Assembly: GCA_031409875.1 (NCBI GenBank)
Contig: JANNYB010000026.1
Coordinates: 1 to 64,000 of the forward strand
Reading direction: 5' to 3'
From: CALMEH01 sp031409875
GTDB lineage: Bacteria; Acidobacteriota; Blastocatellia; Pyrinomonadales; Pyrinomonadaceae
Length of the DNA stretch: 64,000 nucleotides
Both the position numbers and the translations under genes were made by a program. Each line of letters starts with the position of its first letter. The stretch's first letter is position 1. Positions 37,595-46,700 of this stretch are shown here, piece by piece. The notes below the pieces were generated by a model, which saw only the letters and a list, made by a program, of their open reading frames with translations, was not told the DNA's origin and did no database searches.

Positions 37595-39418
37595 TCACTT
37601 TTTCACTTTAAAAAGCCTCCATTCGCCCACGATTTCGGGGAATGAGACTTTACCGTCTTCGATAAAATTGATTCCCGAACCGGCAACTAAATCTTTTACG
37701 GTTCGAGAGGCAAGAATTTCGGCAACCTTTGATTCTTCGGCAATTTTTTGGGCGAGTTCAACCGCTAAACCGCCATAGACATCGCCGCGCACTTCGCATT
37801 CGCCGGTATGCAAGCCGGTTTTGACGCGCAAATCGAGACGCTCTGCCGATTCGTTTATCGCCAACGCGCAACGAATCGCGCGAGCCGGACCGTCAAATAC
37901 GGCAAGCAAACCATTTTCGTCAAACGAGACTTCCCGACCTTTGAAAAGTTCGATTTGGCGGCGCACATAAACACCCGAACGCTCCATAAAATCTTCCCAA
38001 TTCGTCATTTCCAACGCTTGTGCTTGAGGATCAATAATTTTAACGCTCATCACAGTCGCCAAAACACGGTCAATCTCGGTCGAATGCCGCATTCCGGTTA
38101 AAAATTCTTCGATTTCATCTAAAATTTCGTCTTGATTTCCGACAAATGGCAGATGGTCAATGCCTTCAAATTCGACATATTTGCAAGCCGGAATCAATTC
38201 GGCAACATAACGACCTTCTTCGACTTTGAGACATAAATCGCCGCTTCGATGAATGACTAAAGTTGGCACGCGAACCGTTGGCAAAACATTTCTGACATCA
38301 ATTTCGGCATTCATTTTGGTCAGCGCAACCGCCGCGCCCGGACTTGCGCCCATTCGCAAATATTCCGCCCACCAATGGCGAAATTCTTCATCATTCGCCA
38401 TCGAAGGCGCACGTTCTTCAATGCCGACGGGTTTTCCCCAATCGCGCCGCATCAATTCAAAAAACGCTTCACGGTCGTCCGCCGAAACGCCCCACGGATA
38501 ATCTTCGTCTTTGATTCGTTTGGCGTAAGTTCCAATCATCACGAGCGCAGTTGTGCGTTCGGGATAAGTTGCGGCAAAGAGCGAACACATCGGTCCGCCT
38601 TCCGAAACACCGATTAAAACTGCGCGTTCCGAACCAACCGCATCCATAACGGCGTGAACGTCTTCCATTCTTTGCTCAAGCGTCGGTAAATCTTTTATCG
38701 GAACGCGATCAGATAAACCTGTGCCGCGTTTATCAAACAAAATAAGGCGCGAAAATGATGCGAGCCGATTTAAAAATGATGCGAAAAGGTGATGTTTCCA
38801 AAAATATTCGAGATGCGAAACCCAACCCATCACAAAAACGATGTCCAAATCGCCGTCGCCAACGACTTGATACGCGATATTGACATCGCCGTTTTCGACG
38901 TAATGCGTTTCGGGCGGAGATGTGGAAAGACGATGAGACTGAGGGACTGAGAGACTGAGAGATGGAGCGAAAAAATTGTCGTTCGGGACGAAAATCTCTT
39001 GGTCACTTCGTCTCTCCGTCGCATCGTCATCTTCGGAGATTTCTCGAATCAAAACTCGCGTTTGAGTATGTTCAATAATTTCAATGTCGCTGCCGACCAA
39101 TTCAACGGGCGCGATAAAGCGATAACCGTATTTCGGGACGGTTTCGATAAATTTTACGTCTTTTGTTTCGCCCAAAATCCGGCGCAGAATCGAAATATTT
39201 TGCGCGAGATTGTTTTCTTCGACAAACGAGCCTTCCCAAACTTCATCGAGCATTTTTTCTTTGCTCAAAACTCGTCCGGCGTTTTCAATCAAAAACAAAA
39301 GCGTATCAAAAACTTTCGGCGACATCGGAATCGTTTTCACGCCGTCAAAAAGCAGACGTTCCGCCGCGTCCAATTGAAACGCGCCAAAGCTGTAAATTTT
39401 TCCAAATAAATTATTCAT
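37595..39418 (-). CDS. Three-domain regulator: winged helix, alpha/beta hydrolase, degenerate class III cyclase domain
   Basis: 607 aa. (1) Trans_reg_C winged helix, about 8-105 (MSPKVFDTLLFLIENAGRVL, NNLAQNISILRRILGETKD, VPKYGYRFIAPV). (2) Alpha/beta hydrolase, about 170-435: nucleophile elbow GVSEGGP, FDKRGTGLSD, acid region IHRSGDLCLK and His in EGIDHLPFVG. (3) A C-terminal domain resembling class III nucleotide cyclases (450-600: VMSVKIIDPQ, FDGPARAIRCALAI, VKTGLHTGECEVRGDVYGGL), but the metal-binding Asp normally in the first strand is not apparent, so it may only bind ligand. No membrane segment. It could bind the tandem 11-bp sites upstream of 40254-42377; this is inferred from position and domain type. 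Confidence 0.85.
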   Translation of the reverse strand: MNNLFGKIYSFGAFQLDAAERLLFDGVKTIPMSPKVFDTLLFLIENAGRVLSKEKMLDEVWEGSFVEENNLAQNISILRRILGETKDVKFIETVPKYGYRFIAPVELVGSDIEIIEHTQTRVLIREISEDDDATERRSDQEIFVPNDNFFAPSLSLSVPQSHRLSTSPPETHYVENGDVNIAYQVVGDGDLDIVFVMGWVSHLEYFWKHHLFASFLNRLASFSRLILFDKRGTGLSDRVPIKDLPTLEQRMEDVHAVMDAVGSERAVLIGVSEGGPMCSLFAATYPERTTALVMIGTYAKRIKDEDYPWGVSADDREAFFELMRRDWGKPVGIEERAPSMANDEEFRHWWAEYLRMGASPGAAVALTKMNAEIDVRNVLPTVRVPTLVIHRSGDLCLKVEEGRYVAELIPACKYVEFEGIDHLPFVGNQDEILDEIEEFLTGMRHSTEIDRVLATVMSVKIIDPQAQALEMTNWEDFMERSGVYVRRQIELFKGREVSFDENGLLAVFDGPARAIRCALAINESAERLDLRVKTGLHTGECEVRGDVYGGLAVELAQKIAEESKVAEILASRTVKDLVAGSGINFIEDGKVSFPEIVGEWRLFKVKK

Positions 39419-39618
39419 TAGACAACTTTCCTAAATAATGGAGTTCTGATTGATAATTTTGTCATAAAAAGTCCGACACGCTTCAGCTTGTCGCCGATGT
39501 TTAATATCAAATTTGCTAACTTTCCAATTGAACTTTAACTTGAAAAATATTTGGTGCATCAACAAGCTAAAGCGTTAGTATCTACACAAGTTAGAAACAC
39601 CTAAAATCTTCGAGTTTT

Positions 39619-39803
39619 GTCGCTGAAGGCGACTGACATTATAGCCTAGCGAGAATCGCTAGGAAGTTTCCGGTAATATGCACGCTCGCTGAAGGCGAGC
39701 AACAATCACCGCGCTATTTGTTCGTCGCCTTCAGCGACGGAAAATGTGGTCAAACTTACCTAGCGATTCTCGCTAGGCTATAATGTTGGTCGCTTTCAGC
39801 GAC
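39619..39803. repeat. 185-bp multi-hairpin element, copy 2
   Basis: Homologous along its whole length to 14629-14810, with the same order of arms: GTCGCTGAAGGCGAC, TAGCGAGAATCGCTAGG, CTCGCTGAAGGCGAGC and complements. Sits in the 835-base gap 39419-40253, which also holds a GTTCAGAG/ACGGCTGAAGCCGT hairpin (39964-40039) and an 11-bp repeat operator. Confidence 0.8.
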
Positions 39804-39963
39804 AAAACCACAAGTATTCAAGTCAATTTGGACTTGTGTAGAAACTAATGCTAAAGCGTGTTGGACTTTATGAAATCAATTCTTTAACGCAAAACTAACA
39901 AAATCAAATATTTATTTTGGAAAGTTAAGCAGTTGAGCAAAAGTAATCAGATATTTTGGGCGC

Positions 39964-40039
39964 GTTCAGAGTCGCGCATTTATGCGTAAAGTCGCCAGCG
40001 AAGCGCAGCGAACGCACGGCTGAAGCCGTTACTCTGAAC
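39964..40039. repeat. Hairpin related to 7841-7919
   Basis: The right arm ACGGCTGAAGCCGTTACTCT is identical to that of 7841-7919. The left arm GTTCAGAGTCGCGC is shortened, so this copy is degenerate. Confidence 0.55.
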
Positions 40040-40091
40040 AGTTTTCAAAATCTCTCATACATTTTGCTCCTCTGCTTATCTATTTTACGTT

Positions 40092-40146
40092 TTCATAGTT
40101 TCTTCATAATTTCTTCATAAAAATTTCAGAATTTTCTAAAGATTTT
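40092..40146 (+). promoter_or_regulatory. Five tandem 11-bp operator units
   Basis: Units in register: TTCATAGTTTC, TTCATAATTTC, TTCATAAAAAT, TTCAGAATTTT, CTAAAGATTTT. They end 107 bases before the ATG at 40254. The one-turn spacing is that of OmpR/PhoB or SARP-type winged-helix sites. The same terminal unit occurs at 41570 and 42287. Confidence 0.72.
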
Positions 40147-40253
40147 ACTTCGCCGTTCACGGTAAAAAGGTAATGCGCCCGAAATTGTGAGAATTCACAA
40201 GAATTTTAGCGCAATTTGTCGAAAACACAAAAAATTTTAAGGAGAAATATTAT

Positions 40254-40673
40254 ATGGCTACCAATTTTAAGTTTGAGATTATGCCCAGTCGGGCTTTATA
40301 TCCTGAATTTCCGTCATTTGATTTGTTCGTCAAGAAAAAGGTGAACGGTTGGGTTTGGACGGAAGAAACCTTCACTTGGTCGTGTCTTCCGGGCTATACG
40401 AGAGAAAATTTAGGTGCGGTTGATTACGACGATTATAGCGATAACGGAGGCAAAGGATATTCGTTTTATCTCAATTCAAGACCGCTTTCTGTCTTTGAAA
40501 AAGCAACCAATCCTTGTTACGGCATTCTGAGCGATATACCAACCGATTTTGCTATCGGCTCGAAAGGTTTTGCCACAATTCATTATGGCGGAGCCAAAGT
40601 CAAGCAATTATTGCTTGCCGGAAAAAGCGAAAATGTTCTTTATTGCGATTGGACACTTGTCAATGTTTATTAA
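40254..40673 (+). CDS. Small protein of unknown function
   Basis: 139 aa, rich in aromatic residues (Trp, Tyr, Phe), no signal peptide. Two Cys (WSCLPGYTR, NPCYGIL). Beta-rich look; possible lectin- or effector-like fold, but not recognised. Strong RBS AAGGAG. First gene of a likely unit behind the 11-bp repeat operator, followed by 40740 and 41045. Confidence 0.7.
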   Translation: MATNFKFEIMPSRALYPEFPSFDLFVKKKVNGWVWTEETFTWSCLPGYTRENLGAVDYDDYSDNGGKGYSFYLNSRPLSVFEKATNPCYGILSDIPTDFAIGSKGFATIHYGGAKVKQLLLAGKSENVLYCDWTLVNVY

Positions 40674-40739
40674 GCAGACTGATGATTTTCGACCGAATTT
40701 TCGTGCAAATTATAAAGCACAAATAAACTAAATCTTACT

Positions 40740-41048
40740 ATGAAAATTCAAAAACAGAGAGAAATAGTTATTGAGTTTGAGCGCGTTCAACTTATTCGCA
40801 AACGCGCCAAAACACATTTGATAAATTGCCATAAATGTCGGCGCGAAACAGATTTTATTCCGTTGCACGAGGCAGGAACGCTCTTTAACACAAATGTCGA
40901 ACAATTATTCCAATTCATAAAGATAAACAATAGTCATTATGAAATTGAGGCAAGCGGCGAAATTTTTATTTGTCTGGTTTCGCTGTTGGCACAGATGAAA
41001 GCCAAGACAAATATCTCCCAAATAAAATTAATAGGAGAAAAACAATGA
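40740..41048 (+). CDS. Small CxxC protein, possible DNA-binding regulator
   Basis: 102 aa. Basic start (QREIVIEFERVQLIRKRAKT), a metal-binding-like NCHKCRRETDF, then FIPLHEAGTLFNTNVEQLFQ FIK, which reads like an excisionase/MerR-type helix-turn-helix. No clear RBS. It overlaps the start of the next gene by four bases (ATGA), supporting an operon. Role unknown. Confidence 0.6.
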   Translation: MKIQKQREIVIEFERVQLIRKRAKTHLINCHKCRRETDFIPLHEAGTLFNTNVEQLFQFIKINNSHYEIEASGEIFICLVSLLAQMKAKTNISQIKLIGEKQ

Positions 41049-41524
41049 TCGGATTTAAATTAAACGCAACCAGCACGACAAATTTTACATACACTTATGA
41101 CCACTATACCGAAGGCGATTTTTGGATTTCGGACGCAATTACGGCGATGTCGAAAATTCCCGGTCTTGGGGCAAGCGGCAAAGTTATCGGAATGGGCGCA
41201 AAGAGTAAAGACGCAATTAACAATTCGCTTTCATTGCTTTCAAAAAATTATTTAATTGAACTCGGCGATGTTCGCAACCAGATGGGCGTTACGGTTGAAG
41301 GAGTCGGCGGAACATATTTGGCGCACGGATTATTTAACATCAACGGCAATTCTGGAGTTCAAATGGTGCAGAAATTTGTGATGAATCTGAAACGCGCCGC
41401 TGATGTTTATAACCAAGACATCGGCGACCAAGTGATGATGCAAATCACTAAAACAATCAGAATGTTCGACTACGAAATGCCTTTCGGAACAGTCGGCGGA
41501 CTTTGGATCGAGATTGAATTCTAG
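41045..41524 (+). CDS. Protein of unknown function
   Basis: 159 aa from the ATG at 41045, which has TAGGAG ten bases upstream; the frame extends upstream but that part overlaps 40740. Regions: TSTTNFTYTYDHYTEGDFWI, a Gly-rich amphipathic segment (PGLGASGKVIGMGAKSK), then VRNQMGVTVEGVGGTYLAHG. No signal peptide. Not recognised. Third gene of the unit starting at 40254. Confidence 0.65.
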   Translation: MIGFKLNATSTTNFTYTYDHYTEGDFWISDAITAMSKIPGLGASGKVIGMGAKSKDAINNSLSLLSKNYLIELGDVRNQMGVTVEGVGGTYLAHGLFNINGNSGVQMVQKFVMNLKRAADVYNQDIGDQVMMQITKTIRMFDYEMPFGTVGGLWIEIEF

Positions 41525-41536
41525 TAAGGCAATCTC

Positions 41537-41580
41537 TTCAGAAAATTATCAGAAAAACTTCAGAAAATTCTAAAGATTTT
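41537..41580 (+). promoter_or_regulatory. Four tandem 11-bp operator units
   Basis: TTCAGAAAATT, ATCAGAAAAAC, TTCAGAAAATT, CTAAAGATTTT, in strict 11-base register, ending 71 bases before the ATG at 41652. A possible -10 (TTTAATAG) lies about 17 bases after the last unit. Confidence 0.72.
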
Positions 41581-41651
41581 CGTCATTGCCTTGCGATTTA
41601 ATAGTTACATAAGGCGCAAAAACGCCAAATAAAAAAGGAGAACAAAAGAAA

Positions 41652-42167
41652 ATGCCAAAAATAGAAACAATAGCAGATGATATGGGAAAACCGCTGACAA
41701 TACTTAACCTTGAACACACGGTCGGCGCAAGCGGTGTGAACGCAACGGATGATGTGCGAATTGTTAAAGCACTATTTTATTTCGTTCCGCGCGACTATAA
41801 AAAAACAAATAGCCAGTCTAATGCGGTAGGCGTGGCAGGAAATTGGAATTATCCTACGAGCAAAATTCCTTCAGCTTTTGACTCGACAATGTGGGGCGTT
41901 GTCGAAATAACCAAAAGTTTTCAAAAATTCGCAAACAAAATGTTTGCCAATTACGGTTACAAAGTGAATGTTTCAGGAACAATCAAACCATCAAAAGGTT
42001 ACGCGCTTTCCGGAAAAACTTTCTCGACCATTGCCGCGCTGAATATTTTTGCCGCGCTCGGCGCAAGAGGTTACAGATTAGATTATATTGACCAAATTAT
42101 CAGCGAGAGTAGAGGCGATTTTGAATACCTTTATGAGGAAATTGATGAATACGAAGGTCATGACTAA
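41652..42167 (+). CDS. Protein of unknown function with a peptidoglycan-binding-like motif
   Basis: 171 aa. VGASGVNATDDVRIVKALFY resembles the N-x-x-DV-x-x-V-x-x-L helix of small peptidoglycan-binding-type domains; this is a weak likeness. The remainder (SFQKFANKMFANYGYKVNVS, YALSGKTFSTIAALNIFAAL) is not recognised. Acidic tail. No signal peptide. RBS AAAGGAG. It has its own operator array and so is in the same regulon as its neighbours. Confidence 0.65.
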   Translation: MPKIETIADDMGKPLTILNLEHTVGASGVNATDDVRIVKALFYFVPRDYKKTNSQSNAVGVAGNWNYPTSKIPSAFDSTMWGVVEITKSFQKFANKMFANYGYKVNVSGTIKPSKGYALSGKTFSTIAALNIFAALGARGYRLDYIDQIISESRGDFEYLYEEIDEYEGHD

Positions 42168-42242
42168 CCGTAAAGTGTCGGCAAACATTAGAGTTTAAGG
42201 AAAAATTCGTGTTGGACTTTTTAGAAATCAATTATTTATTTC

Positions 42243-42297
42243 TTCATAAATTAATCAGAAAAATTTCAGAAAGACTTCAGAAAATTCTAAAGATTTT
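42243..42297 (+). promoter_or_regulatory. Five tandem 11-bp operator units
   Basis: TTCATAAATTA, ATCAGAAAAAT, TTCAGAAAGAC, TTCAGAAAATT, CTAAAGATTTT, ending 79 bases before the ATG at 42377. TATTCT at about 42312 is a possible -10. Confidence 0.72.
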
Positions 42298-42376
42298 CTC
42301 ATCAACAAACGCATATTCTAGCTCTAACGAAGCAATTCGATTTTATTAAACTAAAAATTCAGAGGAAGTATAAGTA

Positions 42377-43609
42377 ATGAAAAACAAAATAAACAAAATA
42401 TCGTTGAGCATTTTCGCAATGCTTTTGGCAGCAACCACAATTTCAGCCGCGCCGGTTGTCCGACAAGGTGCGGGCGCAAACCCGGCGGCAATTCAGGCAA
42501 TCGTTGACCAATTTCGCGCAGATTTGGGCGGCGCGTTAAATCCTAATACGGCTTCAACTTTTCCAAACGGACGACGCGAAATCAATTGGGACGGCGTGCC
42601 TGATTCGTTTTCTGAGCCGAACAATCTGCCGCTCGACTTTTTCAACGTCAACAGTCCGCGCGGCGTGATTTTTAACGCCGTCGAAGATGAAACCGGCGCG
42701 GCTTTAAATCAATTTGCCGTCAGTTCGACTACTGCGTCCGGCGTTCCGGTTCGTTTTGGAAATATCAACGCAAGTTATTCGACGGCGTTCCAAACTTTTA
42801 GCGCACAGCGGCTTTTCACCGTCCGCAACGCGCACATTTTGGAAGTCAATTTCGTCATTCCCGGCACGAATATTCCCGCAACCGTCAACGGTTTCGGCTT
42901 AGTTTTTTGCGATGTTGATTCGTCAACCGGCGGCAACCGCAGTTTGATTCGTGTTTATGACATCAACGGCAGACAACTTTCAGCCGCTTCTGCGCCCGTA
43001 TTAGACAACGGACTTTCGTTTGTCGGCATTTCGTTCAACGCCGGCGAGCGTGTGGCGCGTGTCGTCATCGAAAGCGGAGCTTTTCCCCTTTCGGCAACCA
43101 ATACCGACAACGGCAGCACGCTTGATGTCGTGGCGATGGACGATTTTATCTACGGCGAACCGCGTGCTTCGCAATTTCACACAGGCGATTTTGACGGCGA
43201 CAGTTTTGCCGATTCGGCTATTTTTCGTCCGAGTTCGGGAACTTGGTTTCGGCTCAATTCGGGAAACAACACTTTCCAACAAGAACTTTTCGGCTTAAAC
43301 GGCGACATTCCGGTTGATGGCGATTTTGACGGCGACAAACTCGCCGATGTCGCAATTTTCCGACCTTCGGACGGTTCTTGGTATTTCCGACGTAGCTCAG
43401 ACGGCACAACTTTCGGCGCATTCTTCGGACAAAACGGCGATAAACCTGTCGTCGCCGATTACGACAAAGACGGCATTTCCGACATCGCCATCTGGCGACC
43501 GAGCAACGGAAACTTCTTTGTTTTAAGAAGCAGCACCAATTTCACAAACTTCTTCGGCTATCCATTCGGCGCAACCGGCGACATTCCCGTCCAAGGCGGC
43601 GCACAGTAA
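42377..43609 (+). CDS. Secreted protein with VCBS/FG-GAP repeats
   Basis: 410 aa. Signal peptide 1-25 (ISLSIFAMLLAATTISA). A beta-rich domain (30-260) precedes about four VCBS units (265-405; DFDGDSFADSAIFRP, DYDKDGISDIAIWRP). Similar repeats occur at 2235-5435 and 10207-11181. The N-terminal domain may be carbohydrate-binding, but I cannot assign it. RBS GAGGAA. It sits behind the third 11-bp repeat operator, tying it to the unknown gene cluster upstream. Confidence 0.85.
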   Translation: MKNKINKISLSIFAMLLAATTISAAPVVRQGAGANPAAIQAIVDQFRADLGGALNPNTASTFPNGRREINWDGVPDSFSEPNNLPLDFFNVNSPRGVIFNAVEDETGAALNQFAVSSTTASGVPVRFGNINASYSTAFQTFSAQRLFTVRNAHILEVNFVIPGTNIPATVNGFGLVFCDVDSSTGGNRSLIRVYDINGRQLSAASAPVLDNGLSFVGISFNAGERVARVVIESGAFPLSATNTDNGSTLDVVAMDDFIYGEPRASQFHTGDFDGDSFADSAIFRPSSGTWFRLNSGNNTFQQELFGLNGDIPVDGDFDGDKLADVAIFRPSDGSWYFRRSSDGTTFGAFFGQNGDKPVVADYDKDGISDIAIWRPSNGNFFVLRSSTNFTNFFGYPFGATGDIPVQGGAQ

Positions 43610-43611
43610 GC

Positions 43612-43752
43612 AGGTAATTGGTAATTGGTAATTGGTAGTTGGTAGTTGGTAGTTGGTAGTTGGTAGTTGGTAGTTGGTAGTTGGTAGTTGGTAATAGGTA
43701 ATCGTGCAAATTCACTTTTACCTATTACCAATTACCTATTACCAATTACCTT
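43612..43752. repeat. Heptameric tandem repeat array with inverted arms
   Basis: About twelve consecutive GGTAATT/GGTAGTT heptamers (43613-43700) face a shorter set of complementary AATTACC-type words (43717-43752). It lies between the convergent VCBS and CSLREA genes and can form a hairpin. A smaller relative is at 18900-18960. Copy number is likely variable. Confidence 0.75.
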
Positions 43753-43753
43753 T

Positions 43754-46700
43754 TTACTGTGCGCTGATATTTGTATCGGTGGCAATAATGTCAAAATCCG
43801 TTAATTCATCCGTAACTGTTACGACTCGCGGATTAAAGGTAAATCGTTTCGATGTAACCGAAATAATCACTATTTGTCCGACCTCGATGTTATCAAAGCG
43901 ATAATAACCAAACGCACTTGTCAATACTGTTTGAGAATTACCACTCGCATCGGTCAAAGTAATCCGCGCATTTCGCAAACCTACGCCGTCCGGTGCTAAA
44001 ACTTTGCCGATGATTGAAACCGTTGCCGAAGTTGGAGCAAAAACATCTATCGTATATGCTTGCGCTCCGCTCATACCGTCGCTTAAATCGGTAACTTTGA
44101 GCGTGAAATTATAACTCCCCGACGTGGTTGGCATACCTGATAAAATTCCCGTCGTTGAATTGAGCGTCAAGCCCGGCGGCAAACTTCCCGCGATTACCGT
44201 AAAATTATACAATGCACCAAAATTTGTTTGGCTTGATTGTTTTTCGTCCTCGGTAAAGCCCGATGCGTTCAGCGTGCGAATGGCGGAAAATTGAACATTC
44301 TGATACGTCAAATTAGTTGAACCGTTTGGTAGAGTGCCGTTTCCGCCGTTGCCTGTCGGAGTATTTGAGAATAAAAAATTGTTCTCAAATGCGCCGATGT
44401 CGGAACGTCCGCCGATTGTTCGCAAAACACCGCGTTGGTCAAACGTCAGCGGATTTAACAAATCAGCCGCGTTAATTGCCGTTGAATTGTAGTAAAGCGC
44501 GTGCGTCGGAGTTGCGCCGCCAAAATCGTTGAGAACGGAAAGTTGCGGATTTAGAATCGCCGCGCCGGTGCCGATTTGATCGCCATTGAAACCAAAGCCG
44601 ATTGACGTTCCGACATTGCCGACGAGATTGTAACCATTTGAAATAAACAAGCCTCTGACATCCGGCTGAGTCGCGTTATTGCGATTGTTAGCAATAATTG
44701 TGTTGCGAATTGTTACCGCCGAGCCGATGCCATTATTTAAGCCGCCCGCACTGTCAGTGGCAGCGGTTTGATTATCGGTAATCGTTGAACTGCTGATGTT
44801 TATTATCGCGTTACCGACAAGTCCGCCGCTATAAATACCGCCGCCGCCGTCGCCCGTGCTGACGGTGCTGACGTTGCCGGAAATAGTCGAGTTGACGATG
44901 TTGAGATTTCCGGTGTTGTTAATTCCGCCACCGACACCGCTTGAAGTATTACCCGAAACGGTGCTGTTTTGAATTCGCGCCGTGCCTGCGATTAAAATTC
45001 CGCCGCCGTTACTTGCGGAGTTGCCCGTGATGTAGCAATTCGTAACAGTCAAATCGTCGCCTAATTGTGCAATTCCGCCGCCGCCGGGAGTTCCGCCGCT
45101 ACCGCCAACGCCACTGCCGCCCGTAATCGTCAAACCCGTTAAAGTAATAAACCTGTTTGTGCCAAAATCTGTATCGCCGATGCTAAAGATACGGAAAGCT
45201 CCGCCGCCACTATTGCGCCGCACTGTCAAAAGATTCGCGCCTTTGCCGTTAATCGTCAGACTTCGGTTGATAATAAGATCGCGAAAACCTGCCGCTGATG
45301 ACAAAGTGATAACCTGCGGCGTATCGAAAAGCGTCGAGAAAAAAATCTCGTTGCCGTTGGTTGACGCAATCGCTTCACGCAAAGAACAATCGGCATCGCA
45401 CACGCCGTCATTCGTGTCGGCGATTTTTGTTACGACCAACGGAGCAAATAACGGAGATTCAAACGCGCCGATGTCTGCGCCGTCGGAGGCATTTGTAACT
45501 GCCGAATGATCAATCGGGCGCAGGTTGCCGCGTTGGTCAATCGTCAAACCCGAACCGTCGCCGCGATCAATTGCCGGACTGTCCGCAAACAAAGCGTGTG
45601 TCGGTGTCGTGCCGCCGTTCAGCGTAAGCGATTGCAAACGCGGATTTTGTTGGATGTCGGAATCTCCGCGCAAATCGTGCGGTTGCGTAAAGTTTTCAAC
45701 ATTGCCGACATTGCCGATTAAATTGTAGTCGTTCGAGACGATAAACGAATCTCCGCTCATCGGAATTCCCCGAAAAACATCGGGCAAAATCGCGTTGTTG
45801 CGGTTCGCGGCAATAATCGAACTGCGAATTGTTGCCGTGCCTCTTTCGTTGTTGAAACCGCCCGCGCCGGTGGCGGATTGGTTGTCGGTAATCGTTGAAT
45901 TACTGATGTTTATGGCAATGCCGATTGAATAGATGCCGCCGCCTTTACCTTCAGAAATCGAGGTAGTAATGTTGCCGGAAACAGTCGAGTTGACGAGATT
46001 GAGCGTTCCGTTGTTGAAGATTCCGCCGCCGTTGCTAATTGAAGTATTGCCCGAAACTGTGCTGTTTTGAATTCGCGCCGTGCCGATTTGGATAACAATT
46101 CCGCCGCCGCCGACCGAGTTGTTAGCAAATCCGTCCGTGATGGTCAAACCTGTTAAAGTAACGAACGGATTAGTGTCGAAATTGCTGTCGCCGATGTTAA
46201 AGATGCGGAAACCTGCGCCACCATTACGGCGCACCGTCGTTAGATTCGCGCCTTTGCCGTTGATGTTAAGGCTTTTGTTGACAATCAATTCGCGGAAACC
46301 TGTCGCGCCCGACAATGTAATGGTTTGCGCGGTGTTGAATAATGTCGAAAACTCGACGGTGTTGCCCGTGCCGGCAACCGCAATCGCTTCGCGCAATGAA
46401 CAATCAGCATTGCACACGCCGTCGTTGGTATCGGCGATTTTCGTAACAATCAAAGACGGCGGAATCGCTTCAAACGCGCCAATGTCCGCGCCGTCGGAAG
46501 CATTTGCGACGTTGATGTTTTCAACCACGCGCAGAAAACCGCGTTGGTCAGTCGTCAAACCGAAACTTTCGCCTTTGTCAATCGCGGGAGAATTGGCTTG
46601 CAAACTATGCGTCGGCGTGTCGCCGCCATTATCGGCAAGCGAATTGAGCAAAGGATTCACCGCATTGCCAAACAAATTGAATCCGGCAGAAGTGAAAATG

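Noticed and set aside
43612..43752. Heptamer array considered as CRISPR or coding repeat
   Set aside because: Period is 7 bp without spacers, and it lies between two stop codons.
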